Source of the DNA: Mycoplasmatota bacterium
GTDB taxonomy: Bacteria; Bacillota_I; Bacilli_A; RF39; UBA660
Direction of reading: 5' to 3'
Assembly: GCA_012840755.1 (NCBI GenBank)
Contig: DUWA01000196.1
Coordinates: 1-8,437 of the forward strand
Length of the DNA stretch: 8,437 nt
Below are positions 1-7,432 of this stretch, piece after piece. Numbering within the stretch: position 1 is the first letter of the stretch; each line of letters begins with the position of its first letter. The notes under the pieces are model-generated. The model was given only the letters and a program-made list of their open reading frames with translations, made no database searches and had not been told where the DNA came from. Both the position numbers and the translations under genes were made by a program.

Positions 1-539
1 GTTAGTTCTATAGATGATGATTTTGTTGTTTTATAATCTATTCCATCTAAACTATAGTGATATTGTTTGATCCCTGATTCATCATCTTCTGCATATACCA
101 CTATTACAATTTTATTTGTACTTACTGAGTTTGTAACTATTTTTATATTTGTTGGAGCTGTTTCATCTAATAGGTCACAGCTTCCTTTTACTACTATTAG
201 ATTTTCCTTTGTTCCTTTTGAACAATAGATTCCATCTGTTACATTTACTATCTCTAATTTGTTATTTTCATTTTTTATTATTTTTCCACTTGTAAATTTA
301 TTATTATCAAGTTCTAAATCATTTATATTAACTCCATTTTTATCTATACCAGAAAAATTATTTTTAGCTTCATATAATTCTCCCGCTTTAAAAACATTTA
401 AACTACTACTTTTATATGCTTCTTTTCTTGTTTTTTCAATAACATTTAAAACTATTGGTGTTGAAATTAACGCAATAACTGCTAGTATTACTATTACTGC
501 TAAAAGTTCTATTAATGTAAATCCATGTTGTCTTTTCAT
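1..539 (-). CDS. Type IV pilin-like (prepilin) protein, C-terminus cut by window edge
   Basis: Partial gene: 179 codons are visible and the reading frame is still open at the left edge. It starts at ATG 539-537, with an excellent AGGAGGA site at 552-546 and a 6-nt spacer. The N-terminus is a classical type III (prepilin) signal: a short basic leader MKRQHG, then FTLIELLAVIVILAVIALI, with Gly6 at the cleavage position, Phe7 as +1 and Glu11 as the +5 residue. The product should be cut and N-methylated by a prepilin peptidase and assembled through its hydrophobic helix (about residues 7-31) at the cell surface. Residues 36-125 form an unrecognised polar region with two cysteines (106 and 121) that could form a disulfide loop. 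From about residue 126 (DETAPTNIKIV) to the edge, a stretch with ESGIKQYHYSLDGIDY resembles Ig-like repeats of surface adhesins; this is inferred from pattern only. The gene lies 34 nt after the polymerase gene and may be co-transcribed. The pilin class is secure; the specific role (pilus, pseudopilin or adhesin) is not. Confidence 0.88.
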   Translation of the reverse strand, partial: MKRQHGFTLIELLAVIVILAVIALISTPIVLNVIEKTRKEAYKSSSLNVFKAGELYEAKNNFSGIDKNGVNINDLELDNNKFTSGKIIKNENNKLEIVNVTDGIYCSKGTKENLIVVKGSCDLLDETAPTNIKIVTNSVSTNKIVIVVYAEDDESGIKQYHYSLDGIDYKTTKSSSIEL

Positions 540-561
540 ATGTTGTCCTCCTATTTTAAGT

Positions 562-570
562 ATTATCTCA
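562..570 (-). promoter_or_regulatory. Possible extended -10 element for the pilin-like gene
   Basis: TGAGATAAT on the minus strand fits an extended -10 (TG, one base, then GATAAT, 5 of 6 matches to TATAAT). No good -35 is visible at 16-18 nt upstream. Transcription would begin about 3-4 nt before the AGGAGGA site. In such A+T-rich DNA this may be chance, and co-transcription with the polymerase gene is equally possible. Confidence 0.25.
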
Positions 571-573
571 TAT

Positions 574-1773
574 TTATTGAAAAAAATCAGATTTGTTTAA
601 ACTTGCTTTACAAATAATATCATTTCCATATTTATCTTTTAAATAATCTAAAACATTATCTAAATTTGAATCATTTTCTTTTTTTGTTACATTATCAAAG
701 AGTGAGAGTTGTTCTTCTGTTTTATCCGTTAGATTATCAAGTCTTATTCCAATAAGCCTTATTGCATCATCATTCTGCATTTCATCATATATTTTTTTGC
801 TAAATTCATATATTTCATTTGTATTATTAGTATGGTTATTTAATGTTTTTTGATGTGTTTTTCTTATAAAATATTTGTTTTTTATAATTACTGCTATAAC
901 TTTAGCATATTTATTTTGTTTTCTTAGTCTCATAGCTACACTTTCTGATAAAAATAGTAAATAATGATACACTTCATTTTTATCTTCAATATTACGATCT
1001 AGCGTTATTTCATTACTGATTCCTTTTGGTTCATTATATGAAGAATCAACTATGGAATTATCTATTCCCTGAGCATGCTGAATCATTTTATTAGCCTGGT
1101 TTTTAAATAATTTATAAAGAGTTTCAACATTTGAATTAGCTAATTCACCTATTGTTTTTATTCCTATATTATTAAGTTTCTCATTTGTTTTTTTCCCTAT
1201 TCCAAATAATTCACCAACAGGTAGGTTATATATTTTTTCTTTTACTTCATGTTTATATAATGTATGTATTTTATTTGGTTTACTAAAATCAGAAGCCATT
1301 TTTGCACACAATTTATTATTACCAATACCTATGTTAACAGTAAAACCTAAATTTTTTTTAATCTCCTTTGACAATTTTTTCGAAAATTCTATTTCATCGC
1401 CATACAATTTTTTTACATTGGTGTATTCAATAAAACATTCATCAATAGAAAAAATTTCAATATCAGGCGTATATTTTGATATATAATCAAATAATTGTTT
1501 TGATTTTTTTTGATATAATGAATAATCTGATTTAAAATTTTTTAAATATGGACATTTTTTTCTTGCCATAAATATTGGTTCTCCAGTTATAACACCTGCT
1601 TTTTTAGCAAGCTGGGATCTTGCTAAAACTATACCAGTTCTTTTTTTCTCATCACCACCAATAATAGCATATATATTTCTAATATCTTCTTTATACCCTT
1701 TATCTAATAAATCTATAGCCGTCCATGACAAAAAAGCATTATTAACATCTACATGTAGTACTACTCTATCCAT
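574..1773 (-). CDS. dinB: Y-family translesion DNA polymerase (DinB/Pol IV-like)
   Basis: Y-family polymerase that copies damaged template DNA with low fidelity. I start it at the second in-frame ATG (1773), giving 399 aa, because GGGTGAT (1783-1777) is an ideally placed ribosome site for it, no such site precedes the ATG at 1785, and homologues I recall begin close to MDRVVLHVDVNNAFLSW. Positions below use this start. Visible features: catalytic Asp9 in HVDVNNAF, with Phe14 at the steric-gate position; the SIDE motif at 110-113, supplying catalytic Asp112 and Glu113; a helix-hairpin-helix-like thumb segment at about 184-212 (LFGIGKKT, IGIKTIGELA); a little-finger domain at about 245-350; and a QLSLF beta-clamp binding motif at 355-359. 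Family length is usually 350-420 aa, so it looks intact. It probably has its own promoter at 1818-1790. I see no B. subtilis-type LexA box upstream. Assignment to Pol IV rather than another Y-family subgroup is less certain than the family. Confidence 0.93.
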   Translation of the reverse strand: MDRVVLHVDVNNAFLSWTAIDLLDKGYKEDIRNIYAIIGGDEKKRTGIVLARSQLAKKAGVITGEPIFMARKKCPYLKNFKSDYSLYQKKSKQLFDYISKYTPDIEIFSIDECFIEYTNVKKLYGDEIEFSKKLSKEIKKNLGFTVNIGIGNNKLCAKMASDFSKPNKIHTLYKHEVKEKIYNLPVGELFGIGKKTNEKLNNIGIKTIGELANSNVETLYKLFKNQANKMIQHAQGIDNSIVDSSYNEPKGISNEITLDRNIEDKNEVYHYLLFLSESVAMRLRKQNKYAKVIAVIIKNKYFIRKTHQKTLNNHTNNTNEIYEFSKKIYDEMQNDDAIRLIGIRLDNLTDKTEEQLSLFDNVTKKENDSNLDNVLDYLKDKYGNDIICKASLNKSDFFQ

Positions 1774-1776
1774 AAT

Positions 1777-1783
1777 ATCACCC
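1777..1783 (-). promoter_or_regulatory. Ribosome binding site deciding the polymerase start
   Basis: GGGTGAT ends 3 nt before the ATG at 1773. It pairs with the GGTGAT part of the full anti-Shine-Dalgarno complement AGGAGGTGATC, which places the ATG at the usual distance. It lies inside the first four codons of the longer reading (ATG at 1785), which has only A/T bases upstream. This supports the shorter protein. Confidence 0.65.
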
Positions 1784-1789
1784 ATATTA

Positions 1790-1818
1790 ATTATATAATT
1801 TTATATTGAATCAGTAAA
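1790..1818 (-). promoter_or_regulatory. Candidate sigma-A promoter for the polymerase gene
   Basis: TTTACT (1818-1813), a 17-nt spacer, then a perfect TATAAT (1795-1790) on the minus strand. The predicted start of transcription is near 1783, which leaves a leader of only about 10 nt holding the GGGTGAT ribosome site and would exclude initiation at the ATG at 1785. The spacing is ideal, but the surrounding DNA is so A/T-rich that a chance match cannot be ruled out. Confidence 0.45.
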
Positions 1819-1840
1819 TGGTTATGAAATATATAAAATT

Positions 1841-1857
1841 ATGTTTTTTGAAAACAT
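1841..1857. repeat. Small inverted repeat between ATPase and polymerase genes
   Basis: ATGTTTT (1841-1847) and AAAACAT (1851-1857) are perfect inverted arms of 7 bp around a TTG loop. It sits about 23 bp upstream of the candidate polymerase -35. It could be an operator half-site pair or a weak terminator for the ATPase transcript (followed by AATTTTAT on the minus strand), but the stem has only one G-C pair. The rest of the 196-nt spacer (1786-1981) shows no gene and no strong terminator. Confidence 0.35.
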
Positions 1858-1981
1858 TTTATTTTATATTTGTAATTTTTTTATTAATACGTTAGTTATT
1901 GTTTTAATATTAGTTAAAAGACATCTGTTTATATAGTAGTGCTTAATCAGCATGATCTTATATATTTAAAATAAAAAATAG

Positions 1982-4306
1982 CTAATTAAATAAATTAGGG
2001 TATTTTTTTGTTATATATTCAATAAAGCAACTCATTATTTCAAATACTACTGTTGATATTAAATATAGTATAACTGTTATCAAAATAATTTGTTTGTTTA
2101 TTATTCCTAATCCAAATAAGTCTTTAAGCCCTAATATTCCTAATATAAATATAGTCATCATACTTGTAAAAACAAATAATCTTACTTTATTAAACGGTAA
2201 ACAGGTTTTATATAGTAATCTGAACGATGTAATTCCAGTAAGTATTACTGACAAGGTTGATATTTGTATATCTGTCAGTTTTAAGAAAGTGGATATTATC
2301 GCAATAAATAGAATATTAAAAACAATTGTTATTGCAGTTGGAAAAGCATTTTTTAAAACATTTATTAAAAATTTACCTTGGATTTTTTTATTATTATTTT
2401 CAAGTGATAAAATTAAAGACGGTATTCCAATAGTAACAGCACTAGTTAATGTTAATTGAATTGGAACAAAAGGATACTTTAAATTTATAAATAGAAATAT
2501 CAAAGCTAATAAAGTAGCATATATAGTTTTGCACAAAAATAAACTTGCCGATCTTTGAATATTATTAATACATTTTCTTCCTTCCATTAATACATAGGGA
2601 ACAATATTAAAATTATCTTCTAGTAAAACTAATTTAGAAATATTTCTTGCTGCTTCCGACCCATTTTTAAATGAAATACTAAAATCTGATTCTTTTAGAG
2701 CTAAGACATCGTTAACTCCGTCTCCAACCATACAAATATTTTTGCCAAGTTGTTTCAAATTTTTTATAATCTCTTGTTTTTGAAATGGGGATACACGGCA
2801 AAAAACATTATATTCATCAACATAATTTTTTATATCACTTTCTTTATTTATTAATGAGAAATCTATAGTTTTGATATTACGCACTCCAACTTCATTTGCG
2901 ATATATTTAACTGTATCTATACTGTCACCTGATATTATTTTAACATCCACACCCTCATTATAAAAAAAGTTAATTGTTTGGTTTGCATTACTTTTAATAT
3001 TATCTTTTATGTGTATTTCAGAAATTATTTGTATATTTTTAGGTAAAGTGTTGTTTTTAATTTGATATTTTGTCTTTCCTAACACTAGTACTCTATGTCC
3101 ATTGACATTTTTTGTAATTACTGAATCATTACTTGATATTACTTCTTTTGCCCCTAAAATATAATTCATATTTTTTGTTATAATTGCACTATATTTTCTT
3201 TCGGATGAAAAGTCTACTACATCTAATACTTCAATATTCGTATTGTTAGTTATATAATTTTCAATAGCAGTAAGTGTCTTGTTTTTATTTTTCATATTAC
3301 AAGTAAATGAAGACAATATATTATCAATATCATCGTTTGTATATTTTTTTATTTCTATTACACTCATATTACCATCTGTAAGAGTTCCTGTCTTATCCAA
3401 ACAAATTGTATCAATACGAGCTAGTGATTCAATTGAGTATAATTCTTGAACTAATGCATTGTAATGAGCAATTTTGATATTACTAATAGCTAAAACTGTG
3501 CTCGTTAATAAAACCAGCCCCTCTGGTATCATTCCTATTACTGAAGCAACAGTATTTATAATTGCACCATTTAGATTATTACCATCAATATTGAGTTGTT
3601 TTATAAACATTATAATTGAAAGAGGAACAATAATAATTGAAATAAATTTTAATATTTTATTTAATGTTCGCATGATTTCCGATTTTGTTTTATCAACTGT
3701 TTTTACTCCTCTTGAAATTATAGAAGTATAATTTTCATAACCAACATTGATAACTTGGGCTTTTACTTTACCTGAAACAATAAAACTACCTGATAATAAT
3801 TTATCCTTATCTTTTTTTGAAACTGGCTCACTTTCACCTGTTATAAATGATTCGTTAACTTCACATTTACCTTCTCTTATAACTGAATCCACTACAACCT
3901 GATCACCAATTTGGAATATTAAGACATCATCTTTAACTATTTCATTTGTTTTCAATTGAACTATTTTCCCGTTTCTTAAACATTTTATTTTTCTTTCAGT
4001 TAGTATTGATAATTTATCAACAATCTTTTTTGATCTTATTTCTTGGATTGTACTAATCGCTGTATTACATATAACTACACCAAAAAAAAGTAAATTTTTG
4101 TAGGAACCAGTAAGAAATATAGCACATGCTAGTGCAAAATTTAATCCATTAAAAAGAGTAAAAGAATTGTCGAATATTATTTTTTTTACACTTTTTGTCT
4201 TTATTTCGACATCATGGTTTACAAAACCCTCATCGTTTCGACTTTTAACTTCTTCATTATTTAGACCTGTAATAATATTGGTACAACTATATTTTATATC
4301 CTTCAT
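1982..4306 (-). CDS. P-type cation-transporting ATPase, CtpE-like
   Basis: Integral membrane ion pump of 774 aa driven by ATP through an aspartyl-phosphate intermediate. Start ATG 4306 is preceded by AGAGGG (4317-4312) at 5 nt. Order of parts: N-terminus without a metal-binding domain; M1-M2 at about 49-88; actuator domain with TGES at 156-159; M3-M4 at about 218-275, with PEGL at 261-264; phosphorylation motif DKTGTLT at 304-310 (Asp304); a short nucleotide domain with FSSERKYSA at 366-374; P-domain ISGD (457-460, in place of the usual TGD), catalytic Lys510, and GDGVND at 528-533; then six further hydrophobic segments to the end, for about ten in all. The short N-domain, the M4 wording GMIPEGLVLLTS and the lack of Asp or Glu in the core of M5-M6 resemble mycobacterial CtpE, which is implicated in calcium uptake, rather than SERCA-type calcium pumps. 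The substrate (Ca2+ or another cation) is inference. It stands alone, with its own promoter and the ileS terminator upstream. Confidence 0.93.
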   Translation of the reverse strand: MKDIKYSCTNIITGLNNEEVKSRNDEGFVNHDVEIKTKSVKKIIFDNSFTLFNGLNFALACAIFLTGSYKNLLFFGVVICNTAISTIQEIRSKKIVDKLSILTERKIKCLRNGKIVQLKTNEIVKDDVLIFQIGDQVVVDSVIREGKCEVNESFITGESEPVSKKDKDKLLSGSFIVSGKVKAQVINVGYENYTSIISRGVKTVDKTKSEIMRTLNKILKFISIIIVPLSIIMFIKQLNIDGNNLNGAIINTVASVIGMIPEGLVLLTSTVLAISNIKIAHYNALVQELYSIESLARIDTICLDKTGTLTDGNMSVIEIKKYTNDDIDNILSSFTCNMKNKNKTLTAIENYITNNTNIEVLDVVDFSSERKYSAIITKNMNYILGAKEVISSNDSVITKNVNGHRVLVLGKTKYQIKNNTLPKNIQIISEIHIKDNIKSNANQTINFFYNEGVDVKIISGDSIDTVKYIANEVGVRNIKTIDFSLINKESDIKNYVDEYNVFCRVSPFQKQEIIKNLKQLGKNICMVGDGVNDVLALKESDFSISFKNGSEAARNISKLVLLEDNFNIVPYVLMEGRKCINNIQRSASLFLCKTIYATLLALIFLFINLKYPFVPIQLTLTSAVTIGIPSLILSLENNNKKIQGKFLINVLKNAFPTAITIVFNILFIAIISTFLKLTDIQISTLSVILTGITSFRLLYKTCLPFNKVRLFVFTSMMTIFILGILGLKDLFGLGIINKQIILITVILYLISTVVFEIMSCFIEYITKKYPNLFN

Positions 4307-4333
4307 ATATACCCTCTTTACTATATTATTAAG

Positions 4334-4362
4334 ATTTTAGCATATTCAGTTTTTTTTATCAA
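4334..4362 (-). promoter_or_regulatory. Promoter for the P-type ATPase gene
   Basis: TTGATA (4362-4357), a spacer of exactly 17 nt, and TAAAAT (4339-4334), the latter preceded by TGC to form an extended -10. Transcription should start near 4327, giving a leader of about 20 nt with the AGAGGG site. This is the best promoter match in the window, and it follows the ileS terminator, so the ATPase is probably transcribed independently. Confidence 0.65.
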
Positions 4363-4388
4363 TATCAATATATATCTCTGCGATATCT
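4362..4388 (-). repeat. Phased GATAT repeats just upstream of the ATPase promoter
   Basis: On the minus strand, GATAT occurs at 4387-4383, 4376-4372 and 4366-4362. The steps are 11 and 10 nt, close to one helical turn, and the first two are extended to AGATAT. The last copy abuts or overlaps the -35. This could be a regulator binding array or chance in A/T-rich DNA. Confidence 0.3.
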
Positions 4389-4409
4389 TGACATATTAGT
4401 ACACAATCT

Positions 4410-4441
4410 AAATAAAAATCATTGCTATTAGCAATGATTTT
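4410..4441 (-). terminator. Rho-independent terminator overlapping the ileS 3' end
   Basis: Perfect 11-bp stem AAAATCATTGC / GCAATGATTTT (4441-4431 with 4425-4415) around a 5-nt loop, followed by a T-rich tract TTTTTATTT (4418-4410). The 5' arm is formed by the last ileS codons and the loop holds the TAA stop. The repeat is symmetric, so the plus strand could form it too, but no plus-strand gene needs it. Confidence 0.75.
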
Positions 4442-7169
4442 CTACACTATTTATAACGTCATTACAACGTTTACAAATATTTTTTTCTATTAAACTTTCT
4501 TCAAAAAAGTTCCAGCATCGTTCACATTTTACCCCATTAAACGGTTCTACCTTAACTTGGCAATTATTATATTTAGTTAATTGTTCGTCTGTAATAACTA
4601 CGTCAGATACAATAAACAGCTGCCTTAAATAGTCTTTAAGTACTGTTACAGTTTCAGTATATTTATCATCTACATTCAGATAAACTCTTGCTTCTAAAGC
4701 TTTACCAATTAACTTATCGTTTCTTGCTTCTTCTAGTGCTTTATACACATCGTCTTTTATATCAAAGAATTTATCAAATAATTCAGTCAGATACATTGTA
4801 TCTTCATATACAACTACATCTGGATTACTTTCTAAATGAACACTTTCTTTTTTTGTTCCAGGAATACGTTTATATACTTCTTCACTTGTATAAGGTAAAA
4901 TTGGAGCTAAAATTTTAATTAAAGATGTTAGTATTTCATACATAACAGTTTGAACACTTCTTCTATCTAATGAATCGTGCTTTTCAATATATAATATATC
5001 TTTAGTAAAATCTAAATAAAATGTAGACAGAGAAAAAGTAATAAAATTGTTGACTGTTTTGTATACGTCTTTGAATGAATAGTTATTATAAGCATTTTTT
5101 ATTTCAGCGATAGTTTCATTTAATTTAACAAGCATATACTTATTATATGAGTTCATATCTTCATATTTAATTTTATCGGTTTCAGGATTAAAATCAAATA
5201 AATTTCCTAACATAAATCTATATGTGTTTCTAATTTTTCTATAACTTTCCTTAACTTGAGCAATTAATTCATCGCTTATTCTAACATCCTCGCTATAATC
5301 AACACTTGCGGCCCATAATCTTAATACATCTGCTCCGTGTAATTTAATCATTTTCAAAGGATCTACACCATTCCCACTACTTTTACTCATTTTAAATCCT
5401 TTTCCATCTAAAACGAAACCATGTGAAATAATTTCTTTATATGGTGCGGTTTTATTAACAGCAACACCACATATAAGTGATGAATTAAACCATCCACGAT
5501 ATTGATCTGATCCTTCTAAATAAATATCTGCAGGGTACGGAAGTCCGCGCTCTATTAATACACCAGTGTGTGATGAACCTGAATCAAACCAAACGTCCAT
5601 AATGTCTTCTTCTTTAGTGAATAAACCGTTTGGACTTTTGGGATTTACATAACCTTCTGGTAATAAATCTTTCGCATCACTCTCAAACCAAATATTAGAT
5701 CCATGTTCTTTAAATAGTTTTGAAACATGCATCATTACGTCATAATCCATTATTTCACTTCCATCTTCATTATAAAATATTGGTATTGGAACACCCCAAA
5801 CTCTTTGTCGTGATATACACCAATCACCTCTATCTTTAATCATATTATAAAGACGTGTTTTCCCCCAACTTGGATTCCATTTAATTTTTGTTTGAATTTC
5901 ATCTAGAATTTGTTCTCTTATTTTATCTATACTACAGAACCATTGACTGGTTGCCCTAAATATAACAGGTTTTTTCGTTCTCCAATCGTGTGGATATGAG
6001 TGATTAATAAACTTCAATTTTAATAGTACACCTAGATCATCTAATTTTTGAACAACTGCTTTGTTTGCATCTTCGAAATAAAGACCAGCAAATTCCCCTG
6101 ATTCTTCTGTAAGAATGCCTTGATCATTTACTCCATTTACCATCCCTAAGTTATGCTCACGACCAATTGTGAAGTCATCAGCACCATAACTTGGTGCGAT
6201 ATGAACAAGTCCCGAACCAGATTCTAATGTTACATGATGACCTAGAACTACTGGACTAGTTCTATCCATGAATACGTGTTTATATTTAACACCATTTAAT
6301 TCACTACCTTTAAATGTAGATAAAATTTCGTAATTTTCAAAATTAAATTCTTCCATCAATGATGAAACCAAGTCTTTTGCAAGGATATATTTTTTTTCAT
6401 TCACTAATACTTTTGCATATTCAAAATCTTCACCAACAGCAATTGCAAGGTTACCAGGTAATGTCCATGGTGTTGTTGTCCATATTATTAAATTATCATT
6501 TTTATCTATATAATTATTTCCCTCTGTTACTGGAAATGCTACAAATATTGATGGATCCTTACGATCTTTATATTCAATTTCTGCCTCTGCTAGTGCTGAT
6601 TCACTACTTGGTGACCAATAAACAGGCTTTAATCCCTTAAATATTAACCCTTCTTTTGCCATTTTTGCAAAAACTTCAATTTGTTTTGCTTCAAACTCTT
6701 TATCAAGTGTTATATATGGGTGTTCCCAATCAGCAATTATATTTATCTTTTTAAAATCATCCATTTGTTTTTTCACTTGATTTAAAGCATATTCATGGCA
6801 TAACTTTCGGAATTCACTTTTACTCATTTCTTTTCTGTTTACACCACTATTGGTAATAGCAGTTTCAATCGGTAGTCCATGTGTATCCCATCCAGGAATG
6901 TAAATAACTTTATATCCTTCCATCATTTTATAGCGATTAATAAAATCCTTTAACATTTTATTCAAGGCATGACCAATGTGAATGTTACCATTAGCATATG
7001 GCGGTCCATCATGTAATATAAATGGTTTGCCATTTTTGTTTTTTTCTAAAATCATATTGTATAAATCTAAATCATCCCATATTTTTCTCTGTAATTCCTC
7101 ATTTTCAGTTAAATTACCACGCATACTAAAATCAGTTTGTGGCATTAATAATGTCTCTTTATAATCCAT
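4428..7169 (-). CDS. ileS: Isoleucyl-tRNA synthetase
   Basis: Cytoplasmic class I aminoacyl-tRNA synthetase that charges tRNA-Ile with isoleucine and hydrolyses mischarged valine. The 913-aa protein matches the usual bacterial length (about 920). Start ATG 7169 follows AAGGAGAG (7182-7175) at 5 nt. Visible parts: the Rossmann catalytic signature with HIGH at 64-67, within PPYANGNIHIGHALNK; the editing domain (CP1) with TTTPWTLPGN at 231-240 and GSGLVHIAPSYGADDF at 318-333; the second catalytic half with GDWCISRQRVWGVPIP at 448-463 and GSDQYRGWFNSS at 553-564; the KMSKS loop at 593-597; an anticodon-binding helical domain at about 640-830; and a C-terminal zinc finger with Cys882, Cys885, Cys899 and Cys902. 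The zinc finger points to the common bacterial type rather than the long eukaryote-like, mupirocin-resistant type. Expression is controlled by the T-box just upstream, and the gene ends inside a terminator hairpin. No defect is seen. Confidence 0.99.
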   Translation of the reverse strand: MDYKETLLMPQTDFSMRGNLTENEELQRKIWDDLDLYNMILEKNKNGKPFILHDGPPYANGNIHIGHALNKMLKDFINRYKMMEGYKVIYIPGWDTHGLPIETAITNSGVNRKEMSKSEFRKLCHEYALNQVKKQMDDFKKINIIADWEHPYITLDKEFEAKQIEVFAKMAKEGLIFKGLKPVYWSPSSESALAEAEIEYKDRKDPSIFVAFPVTEGNNYIDKNDNLIIWTTTPWTLPGNLAIAVGEDFEYAKVLVNEKKYILAKDLVSSLMEEFNFENYEILSTFKGSELNGVKYKHVFMDRTSPVVLGHHVTLESGSGLVHIAPSYGADDFTIGREHNLGMVNGVNDQGILTEESGEFAGLYFEDANKAVVQKLDDLGVLLKLKFINHSYPHDWRTKKPVIFRATSQWFCSIDKIREQILDEIQTKIKWNPSWGKTRLYNMIKDRGDWCISRQRVWGVPIPIFYNEDGSEIMDYDVMMHVSKLFKEHGSNIWFESDAKDLLPEGYVNPKSPNGLFTKEEDIMDVWFDSGSSHTGVLIERGLPYPADIYLEGSDQYRGWFNSSLICGVAVNKTAPYKEIISHGFVLDGKGFKMSKSSGNGVDPLKMIKLHGADVLRLWAASVDYSEDVRISDELIAQVKESYRKIRNTYRFMLGNLFDFNPETDKIKYEDMNSYNKYMLVKLNETIAEIKNAYNNYSFKDVYKTVNNFITFSLSTFYLDFTKDILYIEKHDSLDRRSVQTVMYEILTSLIKILAPILPYTSEEVYKRIPGTKKESVHLESNPDVVVYEDTMYLTELFDKFFDIKDDVYKALEEARNDKLIGKALEARVYLNVDDKYTETVTVLKDYLRQLFIVSDVVITDEQLTKYNNCQVKVEPFNGVKCERCWNFFEESLIEKNICKRCNDVINSVENHC

Positions 7170-7223
7170 AATATCTCTCCTTAATCTTTTTAAATTTTAC
7201 AAATAACAATTATTTTAAAATAC

Positions 7224-7256
7224 AAAAAAACTCATCCTAATATTAAGGACGAGTTT
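7224..7256 (-). terminator. T-box regulated terminator before ileS
   Basis: AAACTCGTCCT (7256-7246) pairs with AGGATGAGTTT (7238-7228), including one G-U pair, around a 7-nt loop; a run of seven T ends at 7224. The 5' arm shares GTCCT with the antiterminator helix, so the two structures are mutually exclusive. When tRNA-Ile is charged, transcription should stop here. Confidence 0.92.
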
Positions 7257-7424
7257 ACCCGCGGTACCACCTTATTTTGTAAAAAACACACTCATAACTA
7301 TAACGCGTTACCGTTTATATCTACATATCGATATAAAACATCAAGAGTGATCTATATATTAATTCATTGTTAAGTTGCACCACCCCTTAACTCTCTTTAA
7401 AATCCTTAATATACCGTCTCTATC
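7224..7424 (-). promoter_or_regulatory. T-box leader, isoleucine specific (AUC specifier)
   Basis: RNA switch that senses uncharged tRNA-Ile and lets transcription proceed into ileS. Stem I can be drawn: base AGAG (7421-7418) with CTCT (7347-7344), and an upper helix TATATTAA (7413-7406) with TTAATATA (7362-7355). Between these lies the specifier loop, whose 3' side carries ATC (7351-7349) followed by A, an isoleucine codon. A distal helix GTTAAG (7391-7386) with CTTAAC (7374-7369) closes a G-rich loop. A likely stem III with a GTAA tetraloop lies at about 7319-7299. The conserved T-box AAGGTGGTACCGCGGG (7273-7258) contains TGGT, complementary to the tRNA ACCA end. Its AAGG can pair with CCTT (7248-7245), which competes with the terminator. 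The element begins about 10 nt after the divIVA stop codon. Confidence 0.95.
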
Positions 7425-7432
7425 ATATGTTT

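Noticed and set aside
259..600. Plus-strand ORF of 113 codons
   Set aside because: It lies antisense to the pilin-like gene, has a low-complexity Phe/Leu/Ile/Ser composition, and no family resemblance; the minus strand carries a clear prepilin signal with a perfect ribosome site.
1858..1981. Possible terminator or small RNA after the ATPase gene
   Set aside because: Only loose A/T pairings such as TAATATT with AATACGT-type stretches are visible; no G-C-containing stem with a T-run could be drawn.
2094..3731. Plus-strand ORFs at 2094-2459 and 3474-3731
   Set aside because: Both are shadows of the membrane-segment codons of the P-type ATPase on the minus strand and lack recognisable motifs.
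4688..7164. Plus-strand ORFs at 4688-4918, 6359-6640 and 6982-7164
   Set aside because: All lie within ileS on the opposite strand and look like antisense translations with no ribosome site or motif.
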